Assembly (NCBI RefSeq): GCF_002802985.1
Contig: NZ_NVPT01000040.1
Coordinates: 1 to 33,912 of the forward strand
Length of the DNA: 33,912 nucleotides
From: Geodermatophilus chilensis
Lineage (GTDB): Bacteria > Actinomycetota > Actinomycetes > Mycobacteriales > Geodermatophilaceae
Direction of reading: 5' to 3'
This document shows positions 24,311 through 32,006 of this stretch, piece after piece (within the stretch, counting starts at the first letter, position 1; each line of letters begins with the position of its first letter). Below the pieces are notes generated by a model. The model was not told the DNA's origin, made no database searches, and worked only from the letters and a program-made list of their open reading frames with translations. A program made the translations under genes and the position numbers.

Positions 24311-24561
24311 GACGTCCACTCTCCCACTGGACGGAGTGGGGCGTCGGGGCAGGCGGCGGCTGCCGGCCCAGCGCCGCCAGGCTCGACCGGGAGCTCGGAT
24401 GTGGCAGGTGCACGGTTGGCGACCCGCTGACCGATCCCGGGGTCCTGCCGGGACCACGAGGACGACTCGCGGCGTCGCGGGCAGGCACGTCGCGTCTCTC
24501 CGGTCGGTGCGAGCGGTCAGCAACCCACGGGCTGGATGAGGAGCCGGGGAACGCGGGTGCC

Positions 24562-25728
24562 TCAGCGGGGAGTGCAGGCGGCCGAGAGTTCCCCGTGGTA
24601 GGCGAGGACCAGCGGGGTGCCGGTGCACACGATGCTGCGGCGGGGGTCGCCCGCCACCGCGGCGGCACCGATGCCGCCCACTGGCCCGTTCGCGGCGAGG
24701 AGGGACTCGACGAAGCCCGGCGCCACCATCCGGTCCACGCGGGTGTCATCGGGGTCGACGCCGTTCATCTCGGCGGCGTAGCGGTAGGCCTCCTGGCGGC
24801 CGAGGACCCTGTCGACCAGACGATTGTCGACGGCGGTGTAGCTGTCGAAGACGAAGGCACCCAGCTCATCGACGATCGTCTGCGGCGGTATGCCCCGCGC
24901 CTGGGACACCCACGCGACGAAGGCCTCGTACTCCCGGTCCAGGCCGCGTCCCATGACCGCCCGCTCCTCCTCGGTCATGTCGCGGTAGGGGTTGCCGAAG
25001 TCCTTGCCGCGGCCCCGGGTGAGGTACTCCTCGGTGAGGCCGCCGTCGGTGATCACGCCCGGCTCGAGCAGCGAGCCCGGGATGCCGGTCACGTCGCGGA
25101 AACGCTGGAACGGGCCCATGACCACGCCGATGCTGCCGACGAGGCTGCCGTGGTCGGCCACGATCTGGTCGGCCCCCGCCATGGCGTACACCCCGCCTGA
25201 GGCCGACATGCCCTGCACGTGGGCCATCACCTGGTTGCCGGTCCGCTTCTGATAGCGCTCCACGGCGTCGGCGATGGCGCGGGAGCCGTGGATCGTGCCT
25301 CCTGAGGTGTTGAGCTCCAGGATCAGACCGTCGGCGTCCTCGGTCTCCAGGGCGTCGATGGTGTCGGCGACGTCGTAGCCGTAGGTCGCGCCGCCGAAGG
25401 GAACACCGTCACTCTCGCCGCCCAGGATGACGCCGGTGACCGGGACGGCGATCAGCCGCGCCGGGGCATCCGCCGCACCCCACACGGTCTCCGTCGGCGG
25501 CCCGCTGGGAGAGCTGTCGCCGCCTCCTGCGGACAGCCCGACCAGGGCCAGCACCATCACCACCGTCAGCCCCACGGCGACCACGGCCAGCACCACGCCC
25601 GCGCCCAGAGTCGCCCCCAGCCCGAGGGCGAAGCCGCGCCGGAAGTAGCCGGGCTGACGCATCCGCGGTGCCGGCTCCGGCCGCCAGCCGGGCGGCGGCG
25701 CATCGGGTGCCGGCAGCTGCGTGCTCAC
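24562..25728 (-). CDS. S49 family (SppA-like) membrane protease
   Basis: A 388-residue protein with a Pro-rich cytoplasmic N-terminus, one membrane segment (about residues 33-65) and an S49 protease domain. The putative Ser/Lys dyad is Ser177 in QGMSASGGVYAMAGAD and Lys242 in RGRGKDFGNPYRD, in keeping with the signal-peptide-peptidase A family. ELNTSGGTIHGS and GSLVGSIGVVMG are further family marks. It likely degrades remnant signal peptides or damaged membrane proteins at the outer face of the membrane. GTG at 25728 follows GGAGGG by 6 nt; a TACTGT -10-like box lies about 40 nt upstream. Its place between ppiA and the sulfur operon is not part of the mycobacterial order. Confidence 0.88.
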   Translation of the reverse strand: MSTQLPAPDAPPPGWRPEPAPRMRQPGYFRRGFALGLGATLGAGVVLAVVAVGLTVVMVLALVGLSAGGGDSSPSGPPTETVWGAADAPARLIAVPVTGVILGGESDGVPFGGATYGYDVADTIDALETEDADGLILELNTSGGTIHGSRAIADAVERYQKRTGNQVMAHVQGMSASGGVYAMAGADQIVADHGSLVGSIGVVMGPFQRFRDVTGIPGSLLEPGVITDGGLTEEYLTRGRGKDFGNPYRDMTEEERAVMGRGLDREYEAFVAWVSQARGIPPQTIVDELGAFVFDSYTAVDNRLVDRVLGRQEAYRYAAEMNGVDPDDTRVDRMVAPGFVESLLAANGPVGGIGAAAVAGDPRRSIVCTGTPLVLAYHGELSAACTPR

Positions 25729-25862
25729 GTCGGGCCCTCCGGGATCTCGTGACGGCGAGGCGGCGACAGTAACCATGGACGCCGGCCGCGGGCCGTCACC
25801 GCGCCGCGCCGTCCGAACGCCGGGAGCAGGCTCCGTACGGGGGCATCACGTCCGGGGTTCGG

Positions 25863-26267
25863 TCAGGTGCTCTGGTCGGCGACCGTGCGCAGTGCGTTCT
25901 GCAGCCGGGTCTTGGCGTCGGCGGCGATCGGCTCGAGTTCGGGCCGGTCGGGGACGCTGACCATGAGCTCGGGGTTCAGAGCGGAGACCAACGTCTGCCC
26001 GTCGTCGTCCGTGCGGACGACGACGTTGCAGGGCAGCAGCAGTCCGAGGTCGGGTTCGATCTGCAGGCCCTGCCGGGCGAGGGGGGCGTTGCAGGCGCCC
26101 AGGATGATCTGCGGCGGCACGTCGACGTCGAGCTTGGCCTTGAGGGTGGCGGCGACGTCGATCTCGGTGAGGATGCCGAAGCCCTGTTCGGCGAGGGCGG
26201 CGCGAGTGCGCTCCAGGGCCTGGTCGAGCGGGGCGTCGACACGCACGCTCATGCCGAAGTCGGCCAT
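25863..26267 (-). CDS. DUF302 domain protein
   Basis: A 134-residue DUF302 protein: FGMSVRVDAPLDQALERTRAAL, GFGILTEIDVAATLKAKL, ILGACNAPLARQGLQ and LGLLLPCNVVVRTDDDG. It has two cysteines in the conserved ACN and PCNV positions. DUF302 proteins are small cytoplasmic proteins often encoded beside rhodanese and sulfur-transport genes; their activity is unknown. ATG at 26267 has an AGGAGGAG site 6 nt upstream, and the longer frame is not needed. It is the last gene of the six-gene sulfur operon, 56 nt after the TauE gene. Confidence 0.9.
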   Translation of the reverse strand: MADFGMSVRVDAPLDQALERTRAALAEQGFGILTEIDVAATLKAKLDVDVPPQIILGACNAPLARQGLQIEPDLGLLLPCNVVVRTDDDGQTLVSALNPELMVSVPDRPELEPIAADAKTRLQNALRTVADQST

Positions 26268-26323
26268 GACGGTTCTCCTCCTGGTGTAGGGACATGGTGG
26301 CTGGTGCCCGCGGTGGCGGGCGG

Positions 26324-27094
26324 TCATCCACTGGGTGGGTTGAGCAGGGCCTGGGTGGCGACGAAGGCGGCGACGGCGAGCACCAGGTATGCGAAGCCGC
26401 GGCGCAGCCGGTCGGCCGGGAGCCTGGTGGCGAATCTGCCGGCGATGAGGGAGCCGGCGACGGCGGCGGCTGTGAACGCTGCGACGACGCTCCAGTCGAG
26501 GGTGGTGTCCCCGGCGTGCGCGGCGAATCCCGCGGCGGAGTTCAGCACGATGATGACCAGGCTGGTGCCGACCGCGACCGCCATGGGCAGGCCGAGGAGG
26601 AGCACGAGGGCGGGGATGATCAGGAACCCGCCGCCGACGCCGAACAGGCCGGTGAGGAAACCGACGGCCACGCCGGCGCCGACGGCTCTCGGAAGGCAGC
26701 CGCGCCAGTTGATCCCGCCACCGGGCAGGGCGCAGTCCCCCCCTTCTGGCACGTCTCTCCTGAGCATGCGCACCGCCGCGGCGACCATGAGCAGCGCGAA
26801 CCCGACGAGCACGACGCGGGCGTCGAGCAGCCGGTTGACCGCGGTGCCGGCGAACGCAGCGAGGGCTCCGGCGGCACCGAAGACGCCGGCGATGCGCCAG
26901 CGGACCTGCCGCAGGCGCGGCAGCAGCGCGGTGGCCGAGAAGACACCGACGACGAGCAGCGAGGTCGGGATGGCGGCGCCCAGCGGCAGCCCGGCCCCGT
27001 AGACCAAGGCGGGAACGGCGAGGATCGACCCGCCGCCGCCGAGCAGTCCCAGCAGCACGCCGATGAGCAGGCCCAGGCCGAGTGCCGCGCTCAT
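26324..27094 (-). CDS. TauE/SafE family sulfite/sulfur anion exporter
   Basis: A 256-residue membrane protein with about eight hydrophobic segments and the two half-repeat signatures GLLGGGGSILAVPALVYGAG and GLFGVGGGFLIIPALVLLLG. A short loop with a cysteine pair (GGDCALPGGGINWRGCLPRA) joins the halves. TauE/SafE proteins export sulfite, sulfoacetate or thiosulfate, or move sulfur anions inward in some systems. In this operon, export of the sulfite or thiosulfate made by persulfide oxidation is the likely task; that is inferred from context. It follows the rhodanese-DUF2892 gene by 46 nt on the same strand. Confidence 0.9.
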   Translation of the reverse strand: MSAALGLGLLIGVLLGLLGGGGSILAVPALVYGAGLPLGAAIPTSLLVVGVFSATALLPRLRQVRWRIAGVFGAAGALAAFAGTAVNRLLDARVVLVGFALLMVAAAVRMLRRDVPEGGDCALPGGGINWRGCLPRAVGAGVAVGFLTGLFGVGGGFLIIPALVLLLGLPMAVAVGTSLVIIVLNSAAGFAAHAGDTTLDWSVVAAFTAAAVAGSLIAGRFATRLPADRLRRGFAYLVLAVAAFVATQALLNPPSG

Positions 27095-27140
27095 CGCACG
27101 GCGCCTGTCCCGCCGCCGACGCCCGGGCGCGCCACCGCCG

Positions 27141-27728
27141 TCATGCCGGTGACCCCGCCGTCAGCTGATCGAGGATCTCTTCCGGCGTGCGGGCGCGGGG
27201 ACCCCGGTTGTACGGCAGCGCGGACAGGACCCGGCCCAGAGTGCAGGTGTCGGTCAGCGCCGACATGGTGAGGCCGGCGCCCACGCCACCGGCGAGCATG
27301 CCGGCCCGGGGAGCGCGGAGGCCGGCCAGGGAGCTGCCCAGGACGAGGAACCCGGCGACCAGGCGGACCTGCCGTTCGAGGCTCCAGCGTGATCGGCCGC
27401 GCACGACCTCGCCACCGGCGGTCTCGTAGGAACCGACTCCGCCATCGAGGACGTGGAGGCGTGCAGCGCCGGCGCCGGCGAGGCGCTGCTGGGCCTGGCG
27501 GGCCCGGTTGCCGGACTGGCAGACGAGTACCACGTCACGGTCCAGCCGCTCGGCTACTTGCCTGGCGTGCTTTTCGATCAGGGGGAGCGGGGCGTTGACC
27601 GACCCGGGAATGCGAACGGTCTCGAACTCGGCGGGCGTGCGGACGTCGATCACCGTGAGCGCGTCACGGCGCTCGAGCCGCGCGCGCAGGGCGGCGGCAT
27701 CGAAGCGCCCGGGGGTGGTCGTGGTCAC
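27141..27728 (-). CDS. Rhodanese with C-terminal DUF2892 membrane domain
   Basis: A 195-residue protein. Residues ~10-110 form a rhodanese domain with the persulfide-carrying Cys70 in VLVCQSGNRA and the helix-rich VRTPAEFETVRIPGSVNAP. The C-terminal part (LVAGFLVLGSSLAGL, AGMLAGGVGAGLTMSALTDTCTLG) is a DUF2892-type membrane hairpin, the architecture of YgaP. It transfers sulfane sulfur at the inner face of the membrane. It lies between the MBL-rhodanese and TauE genes and may hand sulfur to or from them. Confidence 0.9.
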   Translation of the reverse strand: MTTTTPGRFDAAALRARLERRDALTVIDVRTPAEFETVRIPGSVNAPLPLIEKHARQVAERLDRDVVLVCQSGNRARQAQQRLAGAGAARLHVLDGGVGSYETAGGEVVRGRSRWSLERQVRLVAGFLVLGSSLAGLRAPRAGMLAGGVGAGLTMSALTDTCTLGRVLSALPYNRGPRARTPEEILDQLTAGSPA

Positions 27729-27777
27729 GTAGGTCCTCTCGATGGCTCTGCGGAATGCGGTGGGTCGGGGACGGGCG

Positions 27778-29187
27778 TCAGCCGGCGCCGGGGCCGGTGG
27801 CGGCGCCAGCGCCCTCGGTAGGCCGCTCGTCCTCGAGCCCGGCGTCCTTGGCGCTGCCGTAGGAGTCGTTGATGAGCACGACCTCTCGGCCCGGGGTGTC
27901 GAGGACCGAGGCGGCGATGGAGGCGCGGTAGCCCGAGCCGCAGTAGACCCACACCTGCCCGGTGGGGACCTCGTCGAGGCGGGCCGGGAGTTCGTGCAGG
28001 GGGATGTGCTGCGATCCGCGCACGTGCCCCTGGGCGCGTTCGTCGTTGCGGCGGGCGTCGAGCACCTGCACCGGGCCCCTCTGCAGGGCGGCGGCGAGGC
28101 CGGCGAAGTCGGTGACCCGGTAGGAGCGCAGCGCCTGCCCGTGGGCGAGGGTCTCGATGTCCCCGATGGCGGCGCCGGCGAGGTCGTCGACGCCGATGCG
28201 GACCAGCTCGCGGCGGGCCTGGGCGACCTGCTCCTCGCTGTCTCCGATCAGCGTGATGGGTTCGCCGTAGGCGTAGAGCCAGCCGAGGTAGGTGACGAAG
28301 TTGGTGCCGAGCTCGAAGTTCAGGCTGCGCGGAAGGTGCCCGGCGGCGAACGCGGTCCGCTGGCGCAGGTCGACCACCCACTCGCCGGCCTCGAGCCGCC
28401 GGCGCAGCTCCGCCGGGTCCACCGGCTGGGGCAAGGACAGGTTCACCGGAGCCGGACCGGAGCGGTTGATCGGGCCCATGTGCGCGTAGTAGGCGGGGTA
28501 GGCGTCCAGCCCGGCGAGGAGGGTGTCGACGTACTGCTTCTCCTCCATGGTCAACGCGGGGTTGGCCCGCAGCTGCTCGCCGACGGTGGAGGCGGTGCCG
28601 CTGGTCGGGGTCGCGGAGCAGAAGCTGCCGAACCCGTGGGTCGGGAAGACCTCGGTCTGCGCGGGGAGCTCGCGGGCGATCCGGCGCACGGAGTGGAACT
28701 GCGCGTGGGTCAGCTCGTCGGTGGCCGCCGGGCTCACCAGGTCGGTGCGCCCGGTCGCGCCGTAGAGCATCGACCCGCCGGTGAACACCGCCCGGACCGC
28801 CTCCGCCCCGTCGCCCTGGGCGGTCTCGAGGACGTAGCTGACGTGGTGGTGGGTGTGGCCGGGGGTGTGCAGGACCCGCAGCCGCATCGCCCCGGCCTCG
28901 AGCACGTCCCCGTCCGCGACCGCGAGGTGCTCGAAGCGGGCGTCGCTGCCGGTGGGCAGGACGTACGTTGCGCCGGTGCGCGCGGCGAGCTCCAGCCCCC
29001 CGGTGACGTAGTCGTTGTGGACGTGGGTCTCGAGCACGTGGGTGAGGCGTACGCCGCGCTGCTCGACGAGGTCGAGGACCCGGTCGATGTCACGCTGCGG
29101 GTCGACGACGAGGGCGACCTGACCGTCGGTGGCCAGGTAGCTGCGGTCGCCGAGGCTGGACGTCTCGATGGTTCGGATCTGGATCAC
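27778..29187 (-). CDS. MBL-fold persulfide dioxygenase-like protein with two rhodanese domains (CstB-like)
   Basis: A 469-residue three-domain protein. The N-terminal metallo-beta-lactamase domain shows ETHVHNDYVTGG (His55, His57, Asp59) and His111 in HTPGHTHHHVSY. The Fe-ligand aspartate expected in FTGD is glycine here (FTGGSMLYGATGRTDL, residue 138). The first rhodanese domain (from about residue 260) lacks its cysteine, having LIGDSEEQ at the site; the second carries Cys416 in VYCGSGYRAS. This is the order of CstB, which oxidises persulfides and yields thiosulfate. The activity is inferred, and the missing aspartate could alter it. The gene starts with ATG at 29187, 66 nt after the preceding rhodanese gene's stop. 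Confidence 0.9.
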   Translation of the reverse strand: MIQIRTIETSSLGDRSYLATDGQVALVVDPQRDIDRVLDLVEQRGVRLTHVLETHVHNDYVTGGLELAARTGATYVLPTGSDARFEHLAVADGDVLEAGAMRLRVLHTPGHTHHHVSYVLETAQGDGAEAVRAVFTGGSMLYGATGRTDLVSPAATDELTHAQFHSVRRIARELPAQTEVFPTHGFGSFCSATPTSGTASTVGEQLRANPALTMEEKQYVDTLLAGLDAYPAYYAHMGPINRSGPAPVNLSLPQPVDPAELRRRLEAGEWVVDLRQRTAFAAGHLPRSLNFELGTNFVTYLGWLYAYGEPITLIGDSEEQVAQARRELVRIGVDDLAGAAIGDIETLAHGQALRSYRVTDFAGLAAALQRGPVQVLDARRNDERAQGHVRGSQHIPLHELPARLDEVPTGQVWVYCGSGYRASIAASVLDTPGREVVLINDSYGSAKDAGLEDERPTEGAGAATGPGAG

Positions 29188-29253
29188 GGGGGTCTCCTGC
29201 GAGGTAGGTCCGCGGCTGCGGGGTGACTGTGATCGGGTGTGGTCGGGTGGTGA

Positions 29254-29571
29254 TCAGGCGACGGTTCCGGGGCGACCGTCGGCGGCGCTGGAGGGAAGGC
29301 CCTCGCGCGCCCACCGCTGCATCCCGCCGTCCATCACCGCGGCCCGGCGGCCGTGGGAGGTCAGCAGGTCCGCGGCCCGCCCGGCGCGGCCGCCGCTGCG
29401 GCAGACCGTGACGACGGGACGCTGCGCGTCCAGCTCACCGATGCGCTCCGCGAGTTGGCCGAGCGGGATGTGCACCGCGCCGTCGATGTGGCCGGCCGCC
29501 CATTCCTCGTCCTCGCGGACGTCGAGGATCTGCAGCTCGCCGCGGCGGTCCTGCACCGTGCGGGGGTCCAT
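29254..29571 (-). CDS. Single-domain rhodanese
   Basis: A 105-residue rhodanese: LQILDVREDEEWAAGHIDGA, HIPLGQL and the active-site loop VTVCRSGGRAGRAADLL with Cys57, ending in VMDGGMQRWAREGLP. It carries sulfane sulfur as a cysteine persulfide and probably exchanges it with the multidomain protein encoded next. ATG at 29571 has AAGGAG 7 nt upstream; the extended frame before it is not required. It is the second gene of the operon. Confidence 0.9.
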   Translation of the reverse strand: MDPRTVQDRRGELQILDVREDEEWAAGHIDGAVHIPLGQLAERIGELDAQRPVVTVCRSGGRAGRAADLLTSHGRRAAVMDGGMQRWAREGLPSSAADGRPGTVA

Positions 29572-29645
29572 GCCGTGCTCCTTGGTCTCTTGGGGAAGGT
29601 GGGCTGACGTTCGGGTCACCGGCCGGCGCCGGGCGGGCCGGTGGG

Positions 29646-30263
29646 TCACTGCTGGTCCAGCCAGCGCTGCATCAGCGCGATCTCGTCGGTCTGTACGCGA
29701 ACCATCTCCGCGGCCATCGCGGCGATCTGCCGGTCGCTGCCGGCCCGCTGGACCATTCGCGCCATGTGCACGCCCATCTGGTGGTGCGGAATCATGGCCT
29801 CCAGGAAGACGCGATCGAACTGCTCATCCGGCACCTCGGCGAGGTCGGTCGCCGAGTCCATCCCGGCGGCCATCCCCGACCCCATCCCGCCGGCGGGGGC
29901 GTCCGGGTCGGCGCCCAGCCGCGTCGCCGCGGCGCGCAGCTGGGCGATCTCCGCGGTCTGGGTGCGCTGGATGTCCCGGGCCAGCTGCCGGACCTCGGGG
30001 CGCTGCGCCCGTTGCTGGGCCAGCCGGGCCATCTGCACCGCCGACTCGTGGTGCACGGCCATCTGCACCGCGAACATCGCATCGGCCGAGCCGGCCATCC
30101 CCGGCATCGCCGAGCCCATGCCCATGCCCATGCCCATGCCGGTGGACGGCCGGTCGACCGCCCCCGCGTCCGGCAGCAGCTGCGCCCCGGTCACCACGCC
30201 ACCGCCGAGCAGCAGCACCGCCGCCGCGGTACCCGCGACCAGTCGCCTGTGTGTCGTCCGCAT
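29646..30263 (-). CDS. DUF305 family exported protein
   Basis: A 205-residue protein with a signal sequence or membrane anchor (MRTTHRRLVAGTAAAVLLLG), a Met/Gly-rich stretch (STGMGMGMGMGSAMPGMAG) and a ferritin-like DUF305 domain. The domain has two histidine-pair motifs, MAVHHESAVQMA and MIPHHQMGVHMARM. The Met-rich region and His pairs are suited to copper or other soft-metal binding, and DUF305 proteins are often found with copper or sulfur genes; no function is proven. ATG at 30263 was chosen so that the signal sequence begins the protein; an in-frame ATG at 30296 would overlap the candidate operator. It is the first gene of the sulfur operon. Confidence 0.9.
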   Translation of the reverse strand: MRTTHRRLVAGTAAAVLLLGGGVVTGAQLLPDAGAVDRPSTGMGMGMGMGSAMPGMAGSADAMFAVQMAVHHESAVQMARLAQQRAQRPEVRQLARDIQRTQTAEIAQLRAAATRLGADPDAPAGGMGSGMAAGMDSATDLAEVPDEQFDRVFLEAMIPHHQMGVHMARMVQRAGSDRQIAAMAAEMVRVQTDEIALMQRWLDQQ

Positions 30264-30295
30264 CGAAGCCTCATCCTCTCGTTCGTTCACAACCA

Positions 30296-30313
30296 TACAA
30301 CGCTCTAGTTGTA
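30296..30313. promoter_or_regulatory. Candidate operator of the ArsR-type repressor
   Basis: The 64-nt gap between the divergent DUF305 and arsR-type genes contains the inverted repeat TACAAC-N6-GTTGTA, with a further direct ACAAC copy at 30289-30293. It is the only clear dyad in the gap and is much less GC-rich than its surroundings, as expected for a promoter/operator. The regulator encoded next to it is the natural candidate to bind it. Confidence 0.55.
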
Positions 30314-30327
30314 AGTAGGATGAAGGC

Positions 30328-30681
30328 GTGCCTGTTCCCAGTCCGCTGCCCGACCCCCTGGTGGAGCTGGTCGCTCAGCGTTTTCGTGTGCTCGGTGAGC
30401 CGGCCCGGATCAAGCTGCTCGACGCGCTGCGCTCAGGGCCTGCCAGCGTGGGTGAACTCGCCACCCGCGTCGGCCTCAGTCAGCAGAACGCCTCCAAGCA
30501 CCTCGGCGTGCTGCACAGCGCCGGCCTGGTCCAGCGGACCCGCACCGGCAGCACCGCCCAGTACGCCATCACCGATCCCAGCGTCTTCGCCCTCTGCGAG
30601 ATCGTCTGCGACGCCCTACGCGACCGGTACAGCGCCCTGCAGGCGGTCCTGCCACCCCCGCCGGCGCCGGTCGGTCGCTGA
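30328..30681 (+). CDS. ArsR family transcriptional regulator, likely thiol/persulfide-responsive
   Basis: A 117-residue winged-helix repressor: FRVLGEPARIKLLDALRSGP, the recognition helix GLSQQNASKHLGVLHSAGLVQ and the wing RTRTGSTAQYAI. The C-terminal helix contains Cys90 and Cys94 (ALCEIVCDAL). The metal-binding ELCVCD motif of ArsR/SmtB is absent, and the paired cysteines of BigR/SqrR are placed differently (one in an N-terminal helix), so sensing through this CX3C pair is a hypothesis. The GTG start at 30328 follows AGGA. It is divergent from the sulfur operon and a 9-bp terminator hairpin follows it. Confidence 0.88.
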   Translation: MPVPSPLPDPLVELVAQRFRVLGEPARIKLLDALRSGPASVGELATRVGLSQQNASKHLGVLHSAGLVQRTRTGSTAQYAITDPSVFALCEIVCDALRDRYSALQAVLPPPPAPVGR

Positions 30682-30750
30682 GGAACCAGCCGGCCGACGC
30701 TCCCGGCACCCGACCTCGCAGGCCCGAGGGCCGATCCGCCGGCGGTCGAC

Positions 30751-30772
30751 GTGGGACCGAGGACGGTCCCAC
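30751..30772 (+). terminator. Hairpin terminator after the ArsR-type gene
   Basis: GTGGGACCG and CGGTCCCAC form a perfect 9-bp stem with the 4-nt loop AGGA, 70 nt after the arsR-type stop. Confidence 0.7.
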
Positions 30773-31015
30773 CCACGACACGTGTCCGGAGGGCGACCAC
30801 GGCTGAGCCGCTGTCCCTGACGGAGACGGCGACCGCTTCATCGCCCGGGGGACGGCCTCGCGTCCGAGATGACAGCGTCTCGGTCAGCAGGGGAACCGCC
30901 CTGCGGGCTGCTTCGCGCGGACAGGTCGCGGACCGTCTACGGAGGGCGCCGACTCAGCGGCGCACCGAGAATCGGCCGTGGGTCGAGGACTCGCAGGCCA
31001 GCCGGCCTATCGAGA
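30773..31015. other. Gene-free stretch before the tRNA-Ala fragment
   Basis: The open frames here have no recognisable domain and irregular composition, so I see no gene. Together with the arsR 3' region this is the about 330-nt spacer between the sulfur operon and the attachment-site scar. Confidence 0.5.
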
Positions 31016-31060
31016 TGGTGGAGACGAGGGGAATCGAACCCCTAACCCCCGCCTTGCAAA
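31016..31060 (-). other. Isolated 3' part of tRNA-Ala(UGC), attachment-site scar
   Basis: Read on the minus strand, this starts in the anticodon loop TTTGCAA (anticodon UGC). It continues with the 3' anticodon stem GGCGG, the variable loop GGGTT, a complete T-arm (AGGGGTTCGATTCCCCT), the 3' acceptor strand CGTCTCC and ACCA. The 5' half is missing: bases upstream of the loop do not pair with GGCGG. Homology ending in the anticodon loop is the classic mark of tyrosine-recombinase integration in a tRNA gene. An isolated 3' fragment marks the far end of the element, which must lie to the right (31061 onward). The intact tRNA-Ala should be at the element's other end, outside the window. Confidence 0.85.
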
Positions 31061-31061
31061 A

Positions 31062-31435
31062 TCGACCTTGGGGTGGTTTGGCGCAGTGGGCTGTGACTGA
31101 AAACCCCTCTTGACCAGCGCCTTTACCGATGGTCGCTCTCGGCTGCCGTTGGCCGATTTCGACCGTTTTGCGGACCATCTGCGGACTGTGTGCGGACTGG
31201 GGCCGCCGCAGCAGTCGCCTCGGACACTGCCCTGACGACAGCACCCGCCCCCCACACCCGCGGCAGCATCTCCGACTGCGCCGGCCGCCGGAAGGGCGCT
31301 TCGCGTCCCTGCGGGATGGGCCTGCGGCCCACCCTTCCCCCAGCGCTGCGCAGTCGGAGGGGAGCTGGTTGTGGGGAGCGGGGTGAACTCCCGGCTGACC
31401 GCCCGCATCCTGCCTCGCCGCGGTAGGGCCCGGCG
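31062..31435. other. End of an integrative element, no intact gene
   Basis: No convincing coding region is seen; overlapping minus-strand frames share no domain. Beside the attachment-site scar are three direct copies of TGCGGAC at 31169, 31180 and 31191, exactly 11 bp apart, which resemble integrase arm-type sites. A folded segment follows at 31270-31359. No integrase is visible within the window. Confidence 0.55.
31270..31359. repeat. 90-nt structured segment closed by an 11-bp inverted repeat
   Basis: CTCCGACTGCG (31270-31280) pairs exactly with CGCAGTCGGAG (31349-31359). Inside, GGAAGG can pair with CCTTCC, and TGGGCC-TGC-GGCCCA forms a tight hairpin extended by GGG/CCC. It may be a structured RNA, a small mobile repeat or part of the recombination region. 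Confidence 0.55.
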
Positions 31436-32000
31436 TCACCGGCCACCTGCCGGCGGTGACGGGTCCTCGGACCAGGATCGGTACAGCTGGTGGATCCCCT
31501 CGGACTCGGCACGGTGCGCCACTGGGCGTTCTGCGGCTCCGCTCCCATCTCGATGCACCAGTGCACCGCAGACTCCAGGGTCTGCCGCGCCGTGGGGAAG
31601 TGCCCGCCGGGGCGGATGGGGTAGAGGTGGAGGTGCGGGAAGGTGGCGTGGCTCTTGCCGGCCGGGTGCCAGTGCATCCCCCACAGCTTCGCGTTGTCCG
31701 GCGCCCGGAACTCATACAGGTAGGCCGACGTGGTGACCCGCCAGCGCCCCTCCTGGGCGTCGTACTTCTCGGGGTCGGTCGGGATGATCCGGGAGTGCAT
31801 GGACGCCAGAAACCGGCAGCCGGCCGCGTCACCGCGCAGTACGAGGCCGTCTCCGCCGTTCAGGCTCCAGACGTGCGTTTTGCCCGTGGTCGCGCGACCG
31901 CCGGCGAGACGACGATCTTGCCCGCGCCGAGGCAGGCCACCGCTCGTTCGAGAGGTGCCAGGAACGCTTGGACCGCTTGATACGGCGACGCTCCCGGCAC
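31436..32000 (-). pseudogene. Hypothetical protein gene broken by two apparent frameshifts
   Basis: Three consecutive minus-strand frames together read like one protein. The first is VPGASPYQAVQAFLAPLERA with ...CLGAGKIVVSPAVARPRA from a GTG at 32000. A second runs on as KTHVWSLNGGDGLVLRGDAA, then YLYEFRAPDNAKLWGMHWHPA, SHATFPHLHLYPI and SAVHWCIEMGAEPQNAQW. The third closes with ESEGIHQLYRSWSEDP before a stop at 31436. Switches fall near 31875 and 31510. The family is one I cannot name; the HPHLH-like middle is reminiscent of small actinobacterial hypothetical proteins. It begins 6 nt after the small ORF below, so they probably formed a two-gene unit. Decay or sequencing errors could explain the shifts. 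Confidence 0.5.
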
Positions 32001-32006
32001 GAGGCG

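Noticed and set aside
31016-31090. An intact tRNA-Ala gene
   Set aside because: The 5' half cannot be found: no acceptor 5' strand, D-arm or 5' anticodon stem lies upstream of the anticodon loop.
31169-31197. A CRISPR array
   Set aside because: The repeats are 7 bp with 4-bp spacing; no CRISPR-length repeats, spacers or cas genes are present anywhere in the window.
30954-31832. Long minus-strand frames over the island end as an integrase
   Set aside because: No tyrosine-recombinase motifs (R, HxxR, Y) are visible; the frames are shadows of the broken gene and of noncoding repeats.
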